From Prado023 sp963798745 (GTDB taxonomy: Bacteria; Actinomycetota; Actinomycetes; S36-B12; CAIYMF01): DNA of 64,000 nucleotides. Shown piece by piece: positions 9,708 to 18,573 of this stretch; position 1 is the first letter of the stretch, and every line of letters starts with the position of its first letter. Location of the stretch: assembly GCA_963798745.1 (NCBI GenBank), contig CAWCUF010000007.1, positions 443,400 to 507,399 of the forward strand. The letters are read 5' to 3'. The notes beneath the pieces are model-generated. The model did not search any database, had not been told where the DNA came from, and worked only from the letters and a program-made list of their open reading frames with translations. Made by a program: the position numbers and the translations under genes.

Positions 9708-9842
9708 CGACCCATGGTAGGTCGTGCCGGCGGTGGTGCCGGGCAGGCGCCGGCCGACAGTGCGGTGATCGGGGGTCGGGCGACGATCGCTGGGCAGGTC
9801 CGGTCGGGGGGTTCGACTGCCGTTCGGGGACCCGGGAGTGGC

Positions 9843-10624
9843 TCAGGCCAGCGTGTGGAACGTCGAGGAGAAGTACACCAATGGCCCCTGTGCGTCGCCC
9901 GGCTCGTGCACCGCGGTCACGGCGCCGAGGACGATGTCGTGGTCACCGGCGGGGACGATCCGGTGGGTGCGCAGCTCGAGGCCGGCCAGCCCGTCGGTGA
10001 GCAGCAGGCAGCCGTTGTGTCCGCGCCGGGTGGCGACCCGGTCGAACTGGCCGACCAGGTCACGCCCGCGCGTGGCGAACCATCGGGCGGCGTCCTGGGC
10101 CCCGGCTGCCAGGAACGTCACCGACCAGACCCCGGCGGAGCTCACCGCGTGGTGGAAGCGCGAGTCCCGCTCCACGCAGACGAGGGCGAGCAGCGGGTCC
10201 AGGGAGACGGTGGTGAACGAGTTGGCGGTCATCGCGTGGTCGACCCCGTCGGCGCGGGTGGTGACCACCGCGATGCCGGTGGCGTAGCGGGCGGCCGCGC
10301 GGCGGAACTGCTCGGCGGTCGGCGGGGTCGGTTGGTTCGGCTGGTTCGGCTGGTCCCGGGGGGTTGGTTGGTTCGGCTGGCGGTCGGCTGGTCCCGGGGG
10401 GTTGGTTGGGGTGGCGTCGGGGGGCTCGGGTCCAGCTCTTCAGGTGTCGGCTGGGGTGGCGAGGACGCGTTCGGCGCCGACGCGTTCGGCTCCGACTGCT
10501 GCGGCTCCGACGCGTGCGCGTCCGACTGCTGCGGCTCCGACGCGTGCGCGTCCGACGCCTGCGGCTCCGACTCCGTGGGCTCCGACGCGTCGTGAGTCGA
10601 TCCCTTCGACTGGGGCTCAAGCAT
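9843..10624 (-). CDS. Flavin reductase-domain protein with low-complexity N-terminus, frameshifted
   Basis: The C-terminal part, AEQFRRAAARYATGIAVVTTRADG to FSSTFHTLA, is a flavin reductase-like FMN-binding domain (NAD(P)H:flavin oxidoreductase partner of monooxygenases). Its frame is open only up to 10437 and has no start codon above the internal GTG at 10268, inside the domain. The plausible start is ATG 10624, which overlaps the DUF6113-like stop (ATGCTTGA); that frame encodes repeats such as SEPQQSDAHASEPQQ (30-bp units) and PQPTPRDQP. The two frames join if one base is restored, or two removed, between about 10325 and 10437, where two copies of a six-G run occur. Slippage or consensus error are both possible. 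Confidence 0.65.
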
Positions 10625-11012
10625 CGACGCGTCCCGGCGAAGCGGGCCCCGGGAGCGCCGGGTCCTCGTCGGCCAGGGGGAGCAGCGGGAAGCCGCAGGC
10701 TGCGGCGAGCAGCATCGACCCGCTCACCAGGTAGGCCAGTTGGCGCGTGCCGGCGCTGAGGATCAGGTCGCCCGCCGCGGTCTCCGAGCCCATGACCAGC
10801 GTGGCCGTCAGCCAGCCCAGGGACACCGCGACCGCGCCCCCCCGCGACCCGACCCACCAGGCTGCGGCGCGGGCGACCAGCACGATCGCCACGACCCCGA
10901 CGATCCCGCCGCTGGGCACGGTCACCGACCCGATCAGGGTCGTGTGGGTCTGCAGCAGGGCTCCGACGAAGCCCAGGAACAGGCCCAGGGCGATCAGGGC
11001 AGCGACGCGCAT
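10617..11012 (-). CDS. Small integral membrane protein (DUF6113-like)
   Basis: The 131-aa product starts MRVAALIALGLFLGFVGALL (ATG 11012) and has four predicted membrane segments: LIALGLFLGFVGAL, GIVGVVAIVLVARAAAW, AVSLGWLTATLVMG and LAYLVSGSMLLAAACGF. It resembles a small actinobacterial membrane family of unknown function. Its last codons overlap the next gene's ATG, suggesting coupled translation. The 285-bp gap 11013-11297 upstream has only short repeats, such as two CCTTCCCCCGAGA copies. Confidence 0.6.
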   Translation of the reverse strand: MRVAALIALGLFLGFVGALLQTHTTLIGSVTVPSGGIVGVVAIVLVARAAAWWVGSRGGAVAVSLGWLTATLVMGSETAAGDLILSAGTRQLAYLVSGSMLLAAACGFPLLPLADEDPALPGPASPGRVDA

Positions 11013-11297
11013 GGGGGTCAGCCTAGGCCGGGAGCGCGCCAGGGGAGGCCAGGCCGGCGCCCTGGCGCAGCAGCGGCCGAGCGCCCGGCTGGTGTGCCCC
11101 GCCCGGCCGGAGCCATCCCGCGACGTCCCACGGTCCGCCGGTCCCTGCGGACCCTTCCCCCGAGACCAGCCTGCGAGTGCAGCCCCCACCCTTCCCCCGA
11201 GATCAACCTGGGATCGTGTTGACCCTCTTTCGGCAAGAGCATCCCAGATTGTCCTGGGGAGGCCGCGGGCGAGGGCGCGCACCGCTCGGCGGCAGCC

Positions 11298-12239
11298 TCA
11301 GTCGTTGGCGTGCAGGTGCTCGGCCAGTCCGCCCCAGTGCCCGGTGCGTGGCGTCACCTCGAGCGCACCGGTCAGCGAGTTGCGCCGGAACAGCAGGTCG
11401 GCCACGCCGGAGAGCTCCACGCCCTTGACGACCTCACCGTCGGGCAGGCGCACCTTGGACCCGGCGGTCACATAGCAGCCCGCCTCCACGACCGATCGAT
11501 CGCCCAGGGAGATCCCGATGCCGCCGTTGGCCCCGATCAGGGCGCCCTCGCCGATGGTCACCTGCTGGCTGCCACCGCCCGACAGGGTGCCCATGATCGA
11601 CGCGCCGCCGCCGATGTCGGACCCGGACCCCACGATGACGCCCGCCGAGATCCGGCCCTCCACCATCGAGGGGCCCAGCGTGCCTGCGTTGAAGTTGCAG
11701 AAGCCCTCGTGCATCACGGTGGTCCCGGGGGCCAGGTGTGCGCCGAGCCGGACCCGGTCGGCGTCGGCGATCCGCACTCCGGAGGGCACCACGTAGTCGA
11801 CCATCCGCGGGAACTTGTCGACGCTGAGCACGGTGAGCGCCTCGCCGGCGATCCGGGCGCGCAGGCGCACCTCGGGCAGCGACTCGAGGGCCACCGGCCC
11901 CAGCGTGGTCCACGCCACGTTGGCCAGCACCCCGAAGATCCCCTCGACGTTGATGCTGCGCGGGACCACCAGCCGGTGCGAGAGCAGGTGCAGTCGCAGG
12001 TAGGCGTCGGCGATGTCGGCCGGCGGCGCGGACAGGTCGGCGATGGTGGTGCGCAGGACGCGGGTGACGGTGCCGCGGATGGGGTCCTCGCCGCAGGCGT
12101 CCTCGAGGTGCGCGACCGCCTCGGGCTCGGCGCTGAGCGTGGGTGCGGGGTACCAGACGTCGAGGATCGCCGCGTCGGCGGCGGTGCTGGCGTGGGTCGC
12201 GATGCCGAAGCCGGATGCGGGGCAGGTGAGGCGGTCCAT
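11298..12239 (-). CDS. dapD: Tetrahydrodipicolinate N-succinyltransferase
   Basis: The 313-aa enzyme transfers succinyl from succinyl-CoA to tetrahydrodipicolinate in lysine/meso-DAP synthesis. It has the actinobacterial N-terminal domain (ILDVWYPAP, RSINVEGIFGVLANVAWTTLGP) and a left-handed beta-helix of hexapeptide repeats (VRIADADRVRLGAHLAPGTT, GVIVGSGSDIGGGASIMG, GEGALIGANGGIGISLGD). The start MDRLTCPASGFG (ATG 12239) is where the homology begins. It is transcribed divergently from dapE, 58 bp apart, so a shared promoter region is likely. Confidence 0.95.
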   Translation of the reverse strand: MDRLTCPASGFGIATHASTAADAAILDVWYPAPTLSAEPEAVAHLEDACGEDPIRGTVTRVLRTTIADLSAPPADIADAYLRLHLLSHRLVVPRSINVEGIFGVLANVAWTTLGPVALESLPEVRLRARIAGEALTVLSVDKFPRMVDYVVPSGVRIADADRVRLGAHLAPGTTVMHEGFCNFNAGTLGPSMVEGRISAGVIVGSGSDIGGGASIMGTLSGGGSQQVTIGEGALIGANGGIGISLGDRSVVEAGCYVTAGSKVRLPDGEVVKGVELSGVADLLFRRNSLTGALEVTPRTGHWGGLAEHLHAND

Positions 12240-12297
12240 GGGTCGGTAGCGTAGGGCAGCGCGCCCACGACCGCGGGCAGCCCGATTGGAGAGCGCC

Positions 12298-13476
12298 ATG
12301 CCCCTGGACCCCACCGGCGACGTCGTCGCCCTGCTCGGCGAGCTCGTCGACATCCCCAGTGAGAGCCGCTCGGAGCAGGCCATCGCCGACGCGATCGCCG
12401 GGGCGCTGGCGGCGGTCGAGCACCTCACGGTCGAGCGGATCGGCAACAACCTGGTGGCGCGCACCGACTTCGGACTCCCCGACCGGGTCCTGATCTGCGG
12501 GCACATCGACACGGTGCCCGAAGCCGACAACCTGCCGCACCACCTCAGTGAGGTCGACGGCCAGGAGCGGCTGGTCGGCCTCGGCTCGTGCGACATGAAG
12601 GGCGGGGTCGCCGTCGCCCTGGCGCTGGCCGCCACGGTCAGCGAGCCGACCCGCGATGTGACCTACGTGTTCTACGAGTCCGAGGAGATCGAGGAGCTGC
12701 ACAACGGGCTCAAGCTGCTGGCCGACACCCGCCCGGACCTGCTGGCCGGGGACTTCGCGGTCCTCATGGAGCCCTCGGATGCCGGCGTCGAGGCGGGCTG
12801 CCAGGGCACCCTGCGCGCCGAGATCCATCTGGCCGGCCGGCGCAGCCACAGCGCGCGCTCCTGGCTGGGGCGCAACGCCATCCACGCCGCCGGCGAGGTG
12901 CTGGCCCGGCTGGGCGACTACCAGGCCTCGCGGGTGCTCATCGACGGGCTGGAGTACCGCGAGGGGCTCAATGCCGTGCTCATCAGTGGTGGTGTGGCCG
13001 GCAACGTGATCCCCGACGAATGCGTGGTCACGGTGAACTACCGGTTCGCCCCGTCGCTGACCGAGGAGTTGGCGATCCGGCATGTCCAGGCGATCTTCGA
13101 AGGATTCGACGTGCGGATCGTCGACGTCGCCGCCGGGGCGCTGCCCGGGCTGGCCCATCCAGCGGCTCAGGCGTTCATCGAGGCCACTGACTCCACCCCG
13201 CGCCCCAAGTTCGGGTGGACCGACGTGGCCCGGTTCAGCGCCCTGAACGTCCCTGCGGTGAACTACGGGCCCGGTGACCCGTCCCTGGCGCACACCCGCG
13301 AGGAGTACGTGCCCACCGAGCAGGTGCGCTCGGTGCTGGCGATGATGCGTACATGGCTGGCCACCCCGGTGCCGCGACCGGACGTCTGGGGCCAGTTGCC
13401 CGGCGTGGTCAACCGGATCGATGCTGACCCGCTGGCGACCCGCCCGATGCCAGCCCGCGGCCGGCGCCGCGACTGA
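12298..13476 (+). CDS. dapE: Succinyl-diaminopimelate desuccinylase
   Basis: The M20-family zinc amidohydrolase (392 aa) releases succinate from N-succinyl-LL-DAP. Metal-ligand motifs are in place: CGHIDTVP, GSCDMKGG and the catalytic FYESEEIE, with LMEPSDAGVEAGCQG and a dimerisation lid between them. The C-terminal YGPGDPSLAHTREEYV is typical. ATG 12298 has GGAGAG 6 nt upstream; an in-frame TTG at 12286 lacks a ribosome binding site. It is divergent from dapD and works with dapC in the same pathway. Confidence 0.95.
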   Translation: MPLDPTGDVVALLGELVDIPSESRSEQAIADAIAGALAAVEHLTVERIGNNLVARTDFGLPDRVLICGHIDTVPEADNLPHHLSEVDGQERLVGLGSCDMKGGVAVALALAATVSEPTRDVTYVFYESEEIEELHNGLKLLADTRPDLLAGDFAVLMEPSDAGVEAGCQGTLRAEIHLAGRRSHSARSWLGRNAIHAAGEVLARLGDYQASRVLIDGLEYREGLNAVLISGGVAGNVIPDECVVTVNYRFAPSLTEELAIRHVQAIFEGFDVRIVDVAAGALPGLAHPAAQAFIEATDSTPRPKFGWTDVARFSALNVPAVNYGPGDPSLAHTREEYVPTEQVRSVLAMMRTWLATPVPRPDVWGQLPGVVNRIDADPLATRPMPARGRRRD

Positions 13477-13625
13477 AGCGCCCCCGCGCCTCCGCGTCCC
13501 TGCGCCCCGCTTCCCCCGCGTCCCTGGCAGTGCCGCCACGCCAGAGTCGCCGAACGCCGGGTTCGTCCACTGGGCGACGCGCGAACGTCGCTGCGGTGGA
13601 GGCACCCGGCGCGGGGCGGTGCTGG

Positions 13626-14171
13626 TCAGGCGGCTTTGATCGCCGAGACGTCGAGCTGGATCTTGATCACGTCCGAGACCAGGACTCCGCCGGCCTCCAG
13701 GGCGACGTTCCAGGTCAGGCCGAAATCCTTGCGCGACAGCTCGGCGGTGCCCTCGAACCCGGCACGGACGTTGCCGAACGGGTCGGTGGTCACGCCCAGC
13801 GGCTCGATGGCGACCTCGATCGGGCGGATGACGCCCTTGATCGACAGGTCGCCGATCATCACGAACTCGTCGCCGTCGGACTTCACAGCGGTGGAGGCGA
13901 AGGTCATCTGCGCGTTGTTCTCCACGTCGAAGAAGTCCGGGCTGCGCAGGTGCGCGTCGCGGTCGGGGCTGCCGGTGCTCACCGAGGCCAGCTCGACACT
14001 GACCTGGGCGGTCGAGCCGCTCGGATTGGCCTCGTCGATGACCAGGGTTCCGGCGAACTCCTCGAACGAGCCGCGGACCTTCGCCACCATCGCGTGCCGA
14101 GCGACGAAGCCCAGTCGGGAGTGGCTCGGGTCGATGGTCCAGGTGCCGTGGTAGTTGCTGTAGTCGGTCAT
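13626..14171 (-). CDS. YceI family lipid-binding-like protein
   Basis: The 181-aa product has the YceI layout: GTWTIDPSHSRLGFVARHAM, SFEEFAGTLVIDE, HLRSPDFFDVENNAQMTF and a final ELSRKDFGLTWN. YceI proteins form a lipocalin-like beta barrel that binds long isoprenoids. No signal peptide is seen, so it is probably cytoplasmic, as in other actinobacterial copies. The start is ATG 14171 with GGAGC upstream. It stands alone between dapE and the LOG gene. Confidence 0.93.
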   Translation of the reverse strand: MTDYSNYHGTWTIDPSHSRLGFVARHAMVAKVRGSFEEFAGTLVIDEANPSGSTAQVSVELASVSTGSPDRDAHLRSPDFFDVENNAQMTFASTAVKSDGDEFVMIGDLSIKGVIRPIEVAIEPLGVTTDPFGNVRAGFEGTAELSRKDFGLTWNVALEAGGVLVSDVIKIQLDVSAIKAA

Positions 14172-14320
14172 GGGCTGCTCCTTCAGATCGGTGTGGATGA
14201 TTGAACTGTCAACAAGATGATTGAATCATGAAGTGAATCCGCGAGCAAGTCGTCCGTCGTTCACGGCGCGGTCGTGCTGAGGTCGCCGCCGTGGACCGGC
14301 CCGTGGTTACGTTGGCCGGC

Positions 14321-15422
14321 ATGGACCACACCGAACCGACCACACCCGAACCGACCACACCCGAAACGACCGTCCGCGAATCGACCACACCCGAACCGAC
14401 CGTCCGCGAATCGACCACACCCGAACCGACCGTCCGCGAATCGACCACACCCGAACCGACGCACCGAACCGGTCACCGAACCGAGCGCGCCGGCACCCAC
14501 CGCGCCCGAAACCACCGCGCCCGAAACCACCGCGCCCGAACCGACCGTCCCCGAACCAGCTGCGGCCGGCCCGACCGCGCCGACTGACCTCAGTGTCGGG
14601 CCGGCCGCCACACCCGTCCCTCGCAATGGGACCCCCGAGGCCGGCCGCGCCAAGGGGCCGGTCCTGCTGCGCCGACACCAGATCCCCGGGACGACCACCG
14701 ACCAGCGCCTGCTCGACACCCGCGACTCCGGCGACTGGGTGCATACCGACCCCTGGCGCGTCCTGCGGATCCAGGCCGAGTTCGTCGAGGGCTTCGGCGC
14801 GCTGGCCACCCTCGGCCCGGCGATCAGCGTCTTCGGTTCGGCGCGCACCCCGGCCGGACACCGCGAGTACGCCCTTGCCCAGCAGGTCGCCGGGCTGTTG
14901 GTGGACGCCGGCTACGCCGTCATCACCGGCGGCGGCCCCGGCATCATGGCGGCGGCCAACCGCGGCGCGTGGGAGGCCGGCGGCACGTCTGTGGGCCTGG
15001 GCATCGAGCTGCCCTTCGAGCAGGGCATGAACCAGTGGGTCGACCTCGGGGTGAACTTCCGGTACTTCTTCGCCCGCAAGACCATGTTCGTCAAGTACGC
15101 GCAGGGATTCGTGGTGTTCCCCGGTGGCTTCGGCACCATCGACGAGTTGTTCGAGGCACTCACCCTGGTCCAGACCGGCAAGGTCACCACCTTCCCGATC
15201 ATCCTGGTCGGGGTGGCGTACTGGTCGGGCCTGGTCGACTGGCTGCGCGCCACGATGGCCGGCGACGGCAAGATCTCGGCCTCCGACCTTGACCTGATCC
15301 ATCTCACCGACGATCCGCTGCGGGTGATCGAGATCCTGGCCCAGTCGGCCGAGTATCGCGCCGAGGGCCCTGCTCCGGGTGCGCCGGGTCCGTTCGACCT
15401 GTCGCCGGCCGATGGGACCTGA
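14321..15422 (+). CDS. LOG-family nucleotide phosphoribohydrolase (TIGR00730) with repeat N-terminus, frameshifted
   Basis: The C-terminal 280 residues are a Rossmann-fold LOG protein: AISVFGSART, TGGGPGIMAAANRGA, and the PGGFGTIDELFEALT catalytic motif (PGGxGTxxE). The family cleaves nucleoside 5'-monophosphates, including cytokinin riboside monophosphates. The natural start is probably ATG 14321, followed by 10-residue TTPEPTVRES repeats (30-bp units). That frame fails near 14462; removing one base in ACGCACC joins PEPT to TEPVTEPSAPAP in the LOG frame. The catalytic domain is intact. In M. tuberculosis the orthologue (Rv1205) sits in the same neighbourhood. Confidence 0.8.
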
Positions 15423-15560
15423 CCTGACCCGAGGACCCGGACCTGACGCACACCGGCGTGACCTGAGCCGACGAACGGGACCTGACGTACTCCTCGCGTG
15501 ACCTGAGCCGACGAACGGGACCTGACGTACTCCGACGGGACCTGAGCCCGACGGACCGGA
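15423..15560. repeat. Intergenic short tandem repeats
   Basis: The gap after the LOG gene holds repeats built on GGGACCTGACGTACTCC and GTGACCTGAGCCGACGAACG, each occurring about twice, plus further GACCTGA words. The function is unknown. It looks like slippage-generated sequence, similar in texture to the neighbouring coding repeats. Confidence 0.6.
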
Positions 15561-15656
15561 GGCTCAGTGCCCACCGTGACCCGAACCGTTGGCGGGACGT
15601 GACCTGAACCGACCATGGTTCCTGCCGAGCCGCGCGGGCCGTGGCAGGATCATGGT

Positions 15657-16124
15657 GTGATCGTCCTGTTCGTCGTCGTGGCCATGGCCATCGTGGCCGC
15701 CGTGGCCGTCCTTGTGGCCCGCGACCGTCCGCTGCTGGCCGAGGACCCGGTCCGTGGGCGGCCCCTGCGTTGGGACGCCGCGGCCGGTGTGGACGACCAG
15801 GACCTGGCCGACGTGCGCTTCGCCGTCGTCCTGCGCGGCTACCGGATGTCGGAGGTGGACCGCGTCCTGGCTGACACCCGCGAGGCGCTGGTGGCCCGGG
15901 ACGCGCAACTGGCCGAGCTGCGCCGGGTGGTCGCAGCGCTCGGCGGCCACCGAGAGGAGCGCTCCACGGATGCCGCGGCGGGCACGGGCGCCGACCCGCA
16001 GCCCACCGACCCGCAGCCCACCGACCCGCAGCCCACCGACCCGCAGCCCACCGACCCGCAGCCCACCGACCCGCAGCACGTCGCCGCCGGCCTGGCTGCG
16101 GTTGACCCGAGGGATCGATCATGA
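15657..16124 (+). CDS. DivIVA-domain membrane protein with DPQPT repeats
   Basis: The 155-aa product has an N-terminal membrane segment (VIVLFVVVAMAIVAAVAVLVA) followed by a DivIVA-like coiled coil (DLADVRFAVVLRGYRMSEVDRVL, then LVARDAQLAELRRVVAAL). The tail has six DPQPT/DPQHV units, a 15-bp tandem repeat at about 15990-16080. The FRGYR-like motif is the DivIVA hallmark; such small proteins are thought to sit at the membrane. GTG 15657 follows GGCAGGA; an ATG at 15615 is an alternative. It overlaps the next gene by ATGA. The M. tuberculosis counterpart is Rv1209. Confidence 0.75.
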   Translation: MIVLFVVVAMAIVAAVAVLVARDRPLLAEDPVRGRPLRWDAAAGVDDQDLADVRFAVVLRGYRMSEVDRVLADTREALVARDAQLAELRRVVAALGGHREERSTDAAAGTGADPQPTDPQPTDPQPTDPQPTDPQPTDPQHVAAGLAAVDPRDRS

Positions 16125-16585
16125 GCGCCCGCCGGCACCTGGTCCGCGACGTCATCGTCGACGCCCCGCCCGAGGTCGTGTTCGCAGCCCTGACCGATTG
16201 GCCGACCCAGGGCCAGTGGATGCTGGGCACCCACGTCCATGCCGAGGGTCCCGCCCAGGGCGTCGGCGGCCGGTTGCGGGCGTTCACCGGCGTCGGGCGG
16301 CTGGGTTTCTGGGACACCATGGAGATCACCGAGTGGGAGCCACCCCGGCTCGTGCGTGTGCTGCACACCGGCCGGGTGGTGCGCGGTCCGGGCATCTTCG
16401 AGGTGCTGGCCCTGCCCGAGGGGCGCAGCCGGTTCGTCTGGCGCGAGGAGCTGGAGCTCCCGCTCGGCGCGGTGGGCCGGGCCGGGTTCACCCTGGTGGG
16501 CCCGGTGTTCGCGGCCGGCGTCGTGGCCTCCCTGCGCCGGTTCGCCGCGCTCGTGGAGTCCGGCGAGTTGGGCCAGGGCCGCTGA
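16121..16585 (+). CDS. SRPBCC family protein (polyketide cyclase/START-like)
   Basis: The 154-aa product has DVIVDAPPEVVFAALTDWPTQGQWM at the N-terminus, GRLRAFTG, MEITEWEPPRLVRVLH and RFVWREELELP, and a C-terminal helix, as in SRPBCC hydrophobic-ligand-binding folds. The ligand is unknown. Its start overlaps the upstream stop (ATGA), so it is translated with the DivIVA-like gene. Confidence 0.8.
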   Translation: MSARRHLVRDVIVDAPPEVVFAALTDWPTQGQWMLGTHVHAEGPAQGVGGRLRAFTGVGRLGFWDTMEITEWEPPRLVRVLHTGRVVRGPGIFEVLALPEGRSRFVWREELELPLGAVGRAGFTLVGPVFAAGVVASLRRFAALVESGELGQGR

Positions 16586-16758
16586 GCGCTGCCCGCTCGG
16601 GACATGCCGACCGCCCACAGTCCCACGCAGGATCGTCGCGGGTCCGCGCGCAACATCGGTGCGACAGCGCCACTTGTGTCCCATGACACGGCATTCGTGG
16701 GGGATAATGCCGCTATCGACCTGCGTACGGGAGGTCGGCCACCGAAAGGGGACTGCTC

Positions 16759-16926
16759 ATGGCAGCCATGAAGCCACGGACCGGTGATGGCCCGATGGAG
16801 GTCACCAAGGAGGGACGCGGCATCGTGATGCGCGTCCCGCTCGAGGGTGGCGGTCGACTCGTCGTCGAGTTGAACGCCGACGAAGCCAGGGACCTGGGGT
16901 CGCAGTTGACGACCGTCGCCGGCTGA
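16759..16926 (+). CDS. DUF3117 small conserved protein
   Basis: The 55-aa product, MAAMKPRTGDGPMEVTKEGR at its start and GGGRLVVELNADEARDLG near the end, is a DUF3117 protein, near-universal in actinobacteria (Rv1211 in M. tuberculosis). The function is unknown. The start at 16759 follows GAAAGGGGAC. The strong conservation of so short a protein suggests a core role. It is followed by a terminator hairpin. Confidence 0.9.
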   Translation: MAAMKPRTGDGPMEVTKEGRGIVMRVPLEGGGRLVVELNADEARDLGSQLTTVAG

Positions 16927-16944
16927 GCCCAGCACGGATCACAC

Positions 16945-16994
16945 GCGGGCCCCGCAACCCCACCGCTCCCGGGCGGTACGGTTGCGGGGTCCGC
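16945..16994 (+). terminator. Terminator hairpin after DUF3117 gene
   Basis: A 15-bp stem GCGGGCCCCGCAACC (16945-16959) pairs with GGTTGCGGGGTCCGC (16980-16994), with one G-U pair and an inner CCGC/GCGG extension. It separates DUF3117 from pepA. No long U-tract follows, as is usual in high-GC genomes. Confidence 0.65.
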
Positions 16995-17013
16995 GTCGTT
17001 GTGGGGAGGGCTC

Positions 17014-18558
17014 GTGCACGCACTGCCAGACATGCTCGTCGAGGCGGTCGTCGATCCGCTGGGTGTCCCACCTATCGACCCGGAGCTCTCCGCCCGGGTC
17101 GAGTCGTCGGCTCCGGGCGTGGTCATCATCGGCGTCCATCCGGGGCACGGCCCTGACGAACCGGCCCGCGTCGACGACGCAGCCGTGGACCTGCTCGCCC
17201 TCTGGGGGGTCGACCTTCCGCGCCGGCTGGCGCGTGCCCATGCCTCGGGCAAGCGCGGCGAGGCGCTGTGGATCGACCTCGAGCAGGACGTGCCGGCCGC
17301 GGTGATGGCCCTCGGGCTCGGCTCCGGGGCGCCGGATGAGCTGCGCCGGTCGGCTGCGGCGGCCGTGCGCCGGGTGCGCGGGACCGACGAAGTCCTCGTC
17401 CTGGCCACCAGCGAACTCGACGAGGAGGGCGTGCGGGCGTTCACCGAGGGCCTGTACCTGGGCTCGCCGGCGCCCACCTGGGCCACGAGTCCGGCGCCCA
17501 CCCCGCCGGCCCGGGTCCGGCTGGCGGTGGCCGACCTCGAGGTTGGCCGGCGTGCACTGGCCGCCGGCCGCGCGCACGCCCTGGCGACCCTGACCGCACG
17601 GATCCTCATCCACACCCCGCCCAACATCGCCGACCCCGCCTGGTTGGCCGGCCAGGCCCAGGAGCTCGCCGCCGCGGCGGGACTGGCCGTACGGGTGCGC
17701 GACGAGGTCGAGCTGGCCGAGGAGGGGTTCGGCGGACTGACAGCGGTCGGGGCCGGTTCCGTGCGGCCCCCACGGCTGGTCGAACTGGGCTGGACCGCCC
17801 CGGGCGACGGGCCCCTGCGGCACGTGGTCCTGGTCGGCAAGGGGATCAGCTTCGACTCCGGTGGCCTGTCGCTGAAGAAGCCCGAGATGCAGGTCGCCAT
17901 GAAGACCGACATGTCCGGGGCGGCGGCGGTGTGCGCGGTGCTGGGCGCGATCGCCGAACGCGCGCCGGCGGGTCTGCGGGTCACCGGGCTGCTGTGCCTG
18001 GCCGAGAACCTGCCCGGGGCGGCGGCCACCCGTCCCGGCGACGTGATCACACACCGCGGGGGGCTGACCAGCGAGGTGCTCAACACCGACGCCGAGGGCC
18101 GGCTGGTGCTCGGCGACGGGTTGGCGCACGCGGTGGCCGACCTCGGCGCGGACGTGGTGGTCGACGTCGCGACCCTCACCGGGGCCGCGACCCTCGGGCT
18201 GGGCCGCCGCTATGCGGCGCTGTTCAGCACCTCCGACGTCCTGGCCGGTGCCCTGACCACGGCCGGGCACGCCTCCGGCGAGCAGGTCTGGCGGATGCCG
18301 CTGCACGCCGAGTACGCGGCGCGGATCGCCTCCGAGGTCGCCGACCAGGCCAACTCCGATTCGGTACCGGGCCCGGGACCGGGGGCGATCACCGCCGCGC
18401 TGTTCCTCTCGCGCTTCGTGGGCGACACCCCGTGGGCGCACCTGGACATCGCCGGCGTCGGGCGCTCCGAGACGGATCGGGACGACCTGCCCAAGGGCGG
18501 TACCGGCTTCGGGGCGCGGGTGCTGCTGCGCTGGCTCGAGGCCGGCGCGCCGGCCTGA
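17014..18558 (+). CDS. pepA: Leucyl aminopeptidase (M17)
   Basis: The 514-aa enzyme cleaves N-terminal residues from peptides using two metal ions. The catalytic C-terminal domain shows VGKGISFDSGGLSLKK (metal lysine and aspartate), MKTDMSGAAAV and the family signature NTDAEGRL. The N-terminal macro-like domain is poorly conserved, as usual. GTG 17014 follows GGGGAGGG; the upstream TTG at 16999 has no better support. Its product is cytoplasmic and hexameric in known members. Confidence 0.95.
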   Translation: MHALPDMLVEAVVDPLGVPPIDPELSARVESSAPGVVIIGVHPGHGPDEPARVDDAAVDLLALWGVDLPRRLARAHASGKRGEALWIDLEQDVPAAVMALGLGSGAPDELRRSAAAAVRRVRGTDEVLVLATSELDEEGVRAFTEGLYLGSPAPTWATSPAPTPPARVRLAVADLEVGRRALAAGRAHALATLTARILIHTPPNIADPAWLAGQAQELAAAAGLAVRVRDEVELAEEGFGGLTAVGAGSVRPPRLVELGWTAPGDGPLRHVVLVGKGISFDSGGLSLKKPEMQVAMKTDMSGAAAVCAVLGAIAERAPAGLRVTGLLCLAENLPGAAATRPGDVITHRGGLTSEVLNTDAEGRLVLGDGLAHAVADLGADVVVDVATLTGAATLGLGRRYAALFSTSDVLAGALTTAGHASGEQVWRMPLHAEYAARIASEVADQANSDSVPGPGPGAITAALFLSRFVGDTPWAHLDIAGVGRSETDRDDLPKGGTGFGARVLLRWLEAGAPA

Positions 18559-18573
18559 GGTCTCCGGTTGGGT

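Noticed and set aside
16667..16710. GATAAT box and GTGTC/GACAC palindrome as a promoter/operator of DUF3117
   Set aside because: A GATAAT -10-like box is present near 16702, but no -35 at acceptable spacing; the palindrome arms are only 5 bp. Too weak to list.
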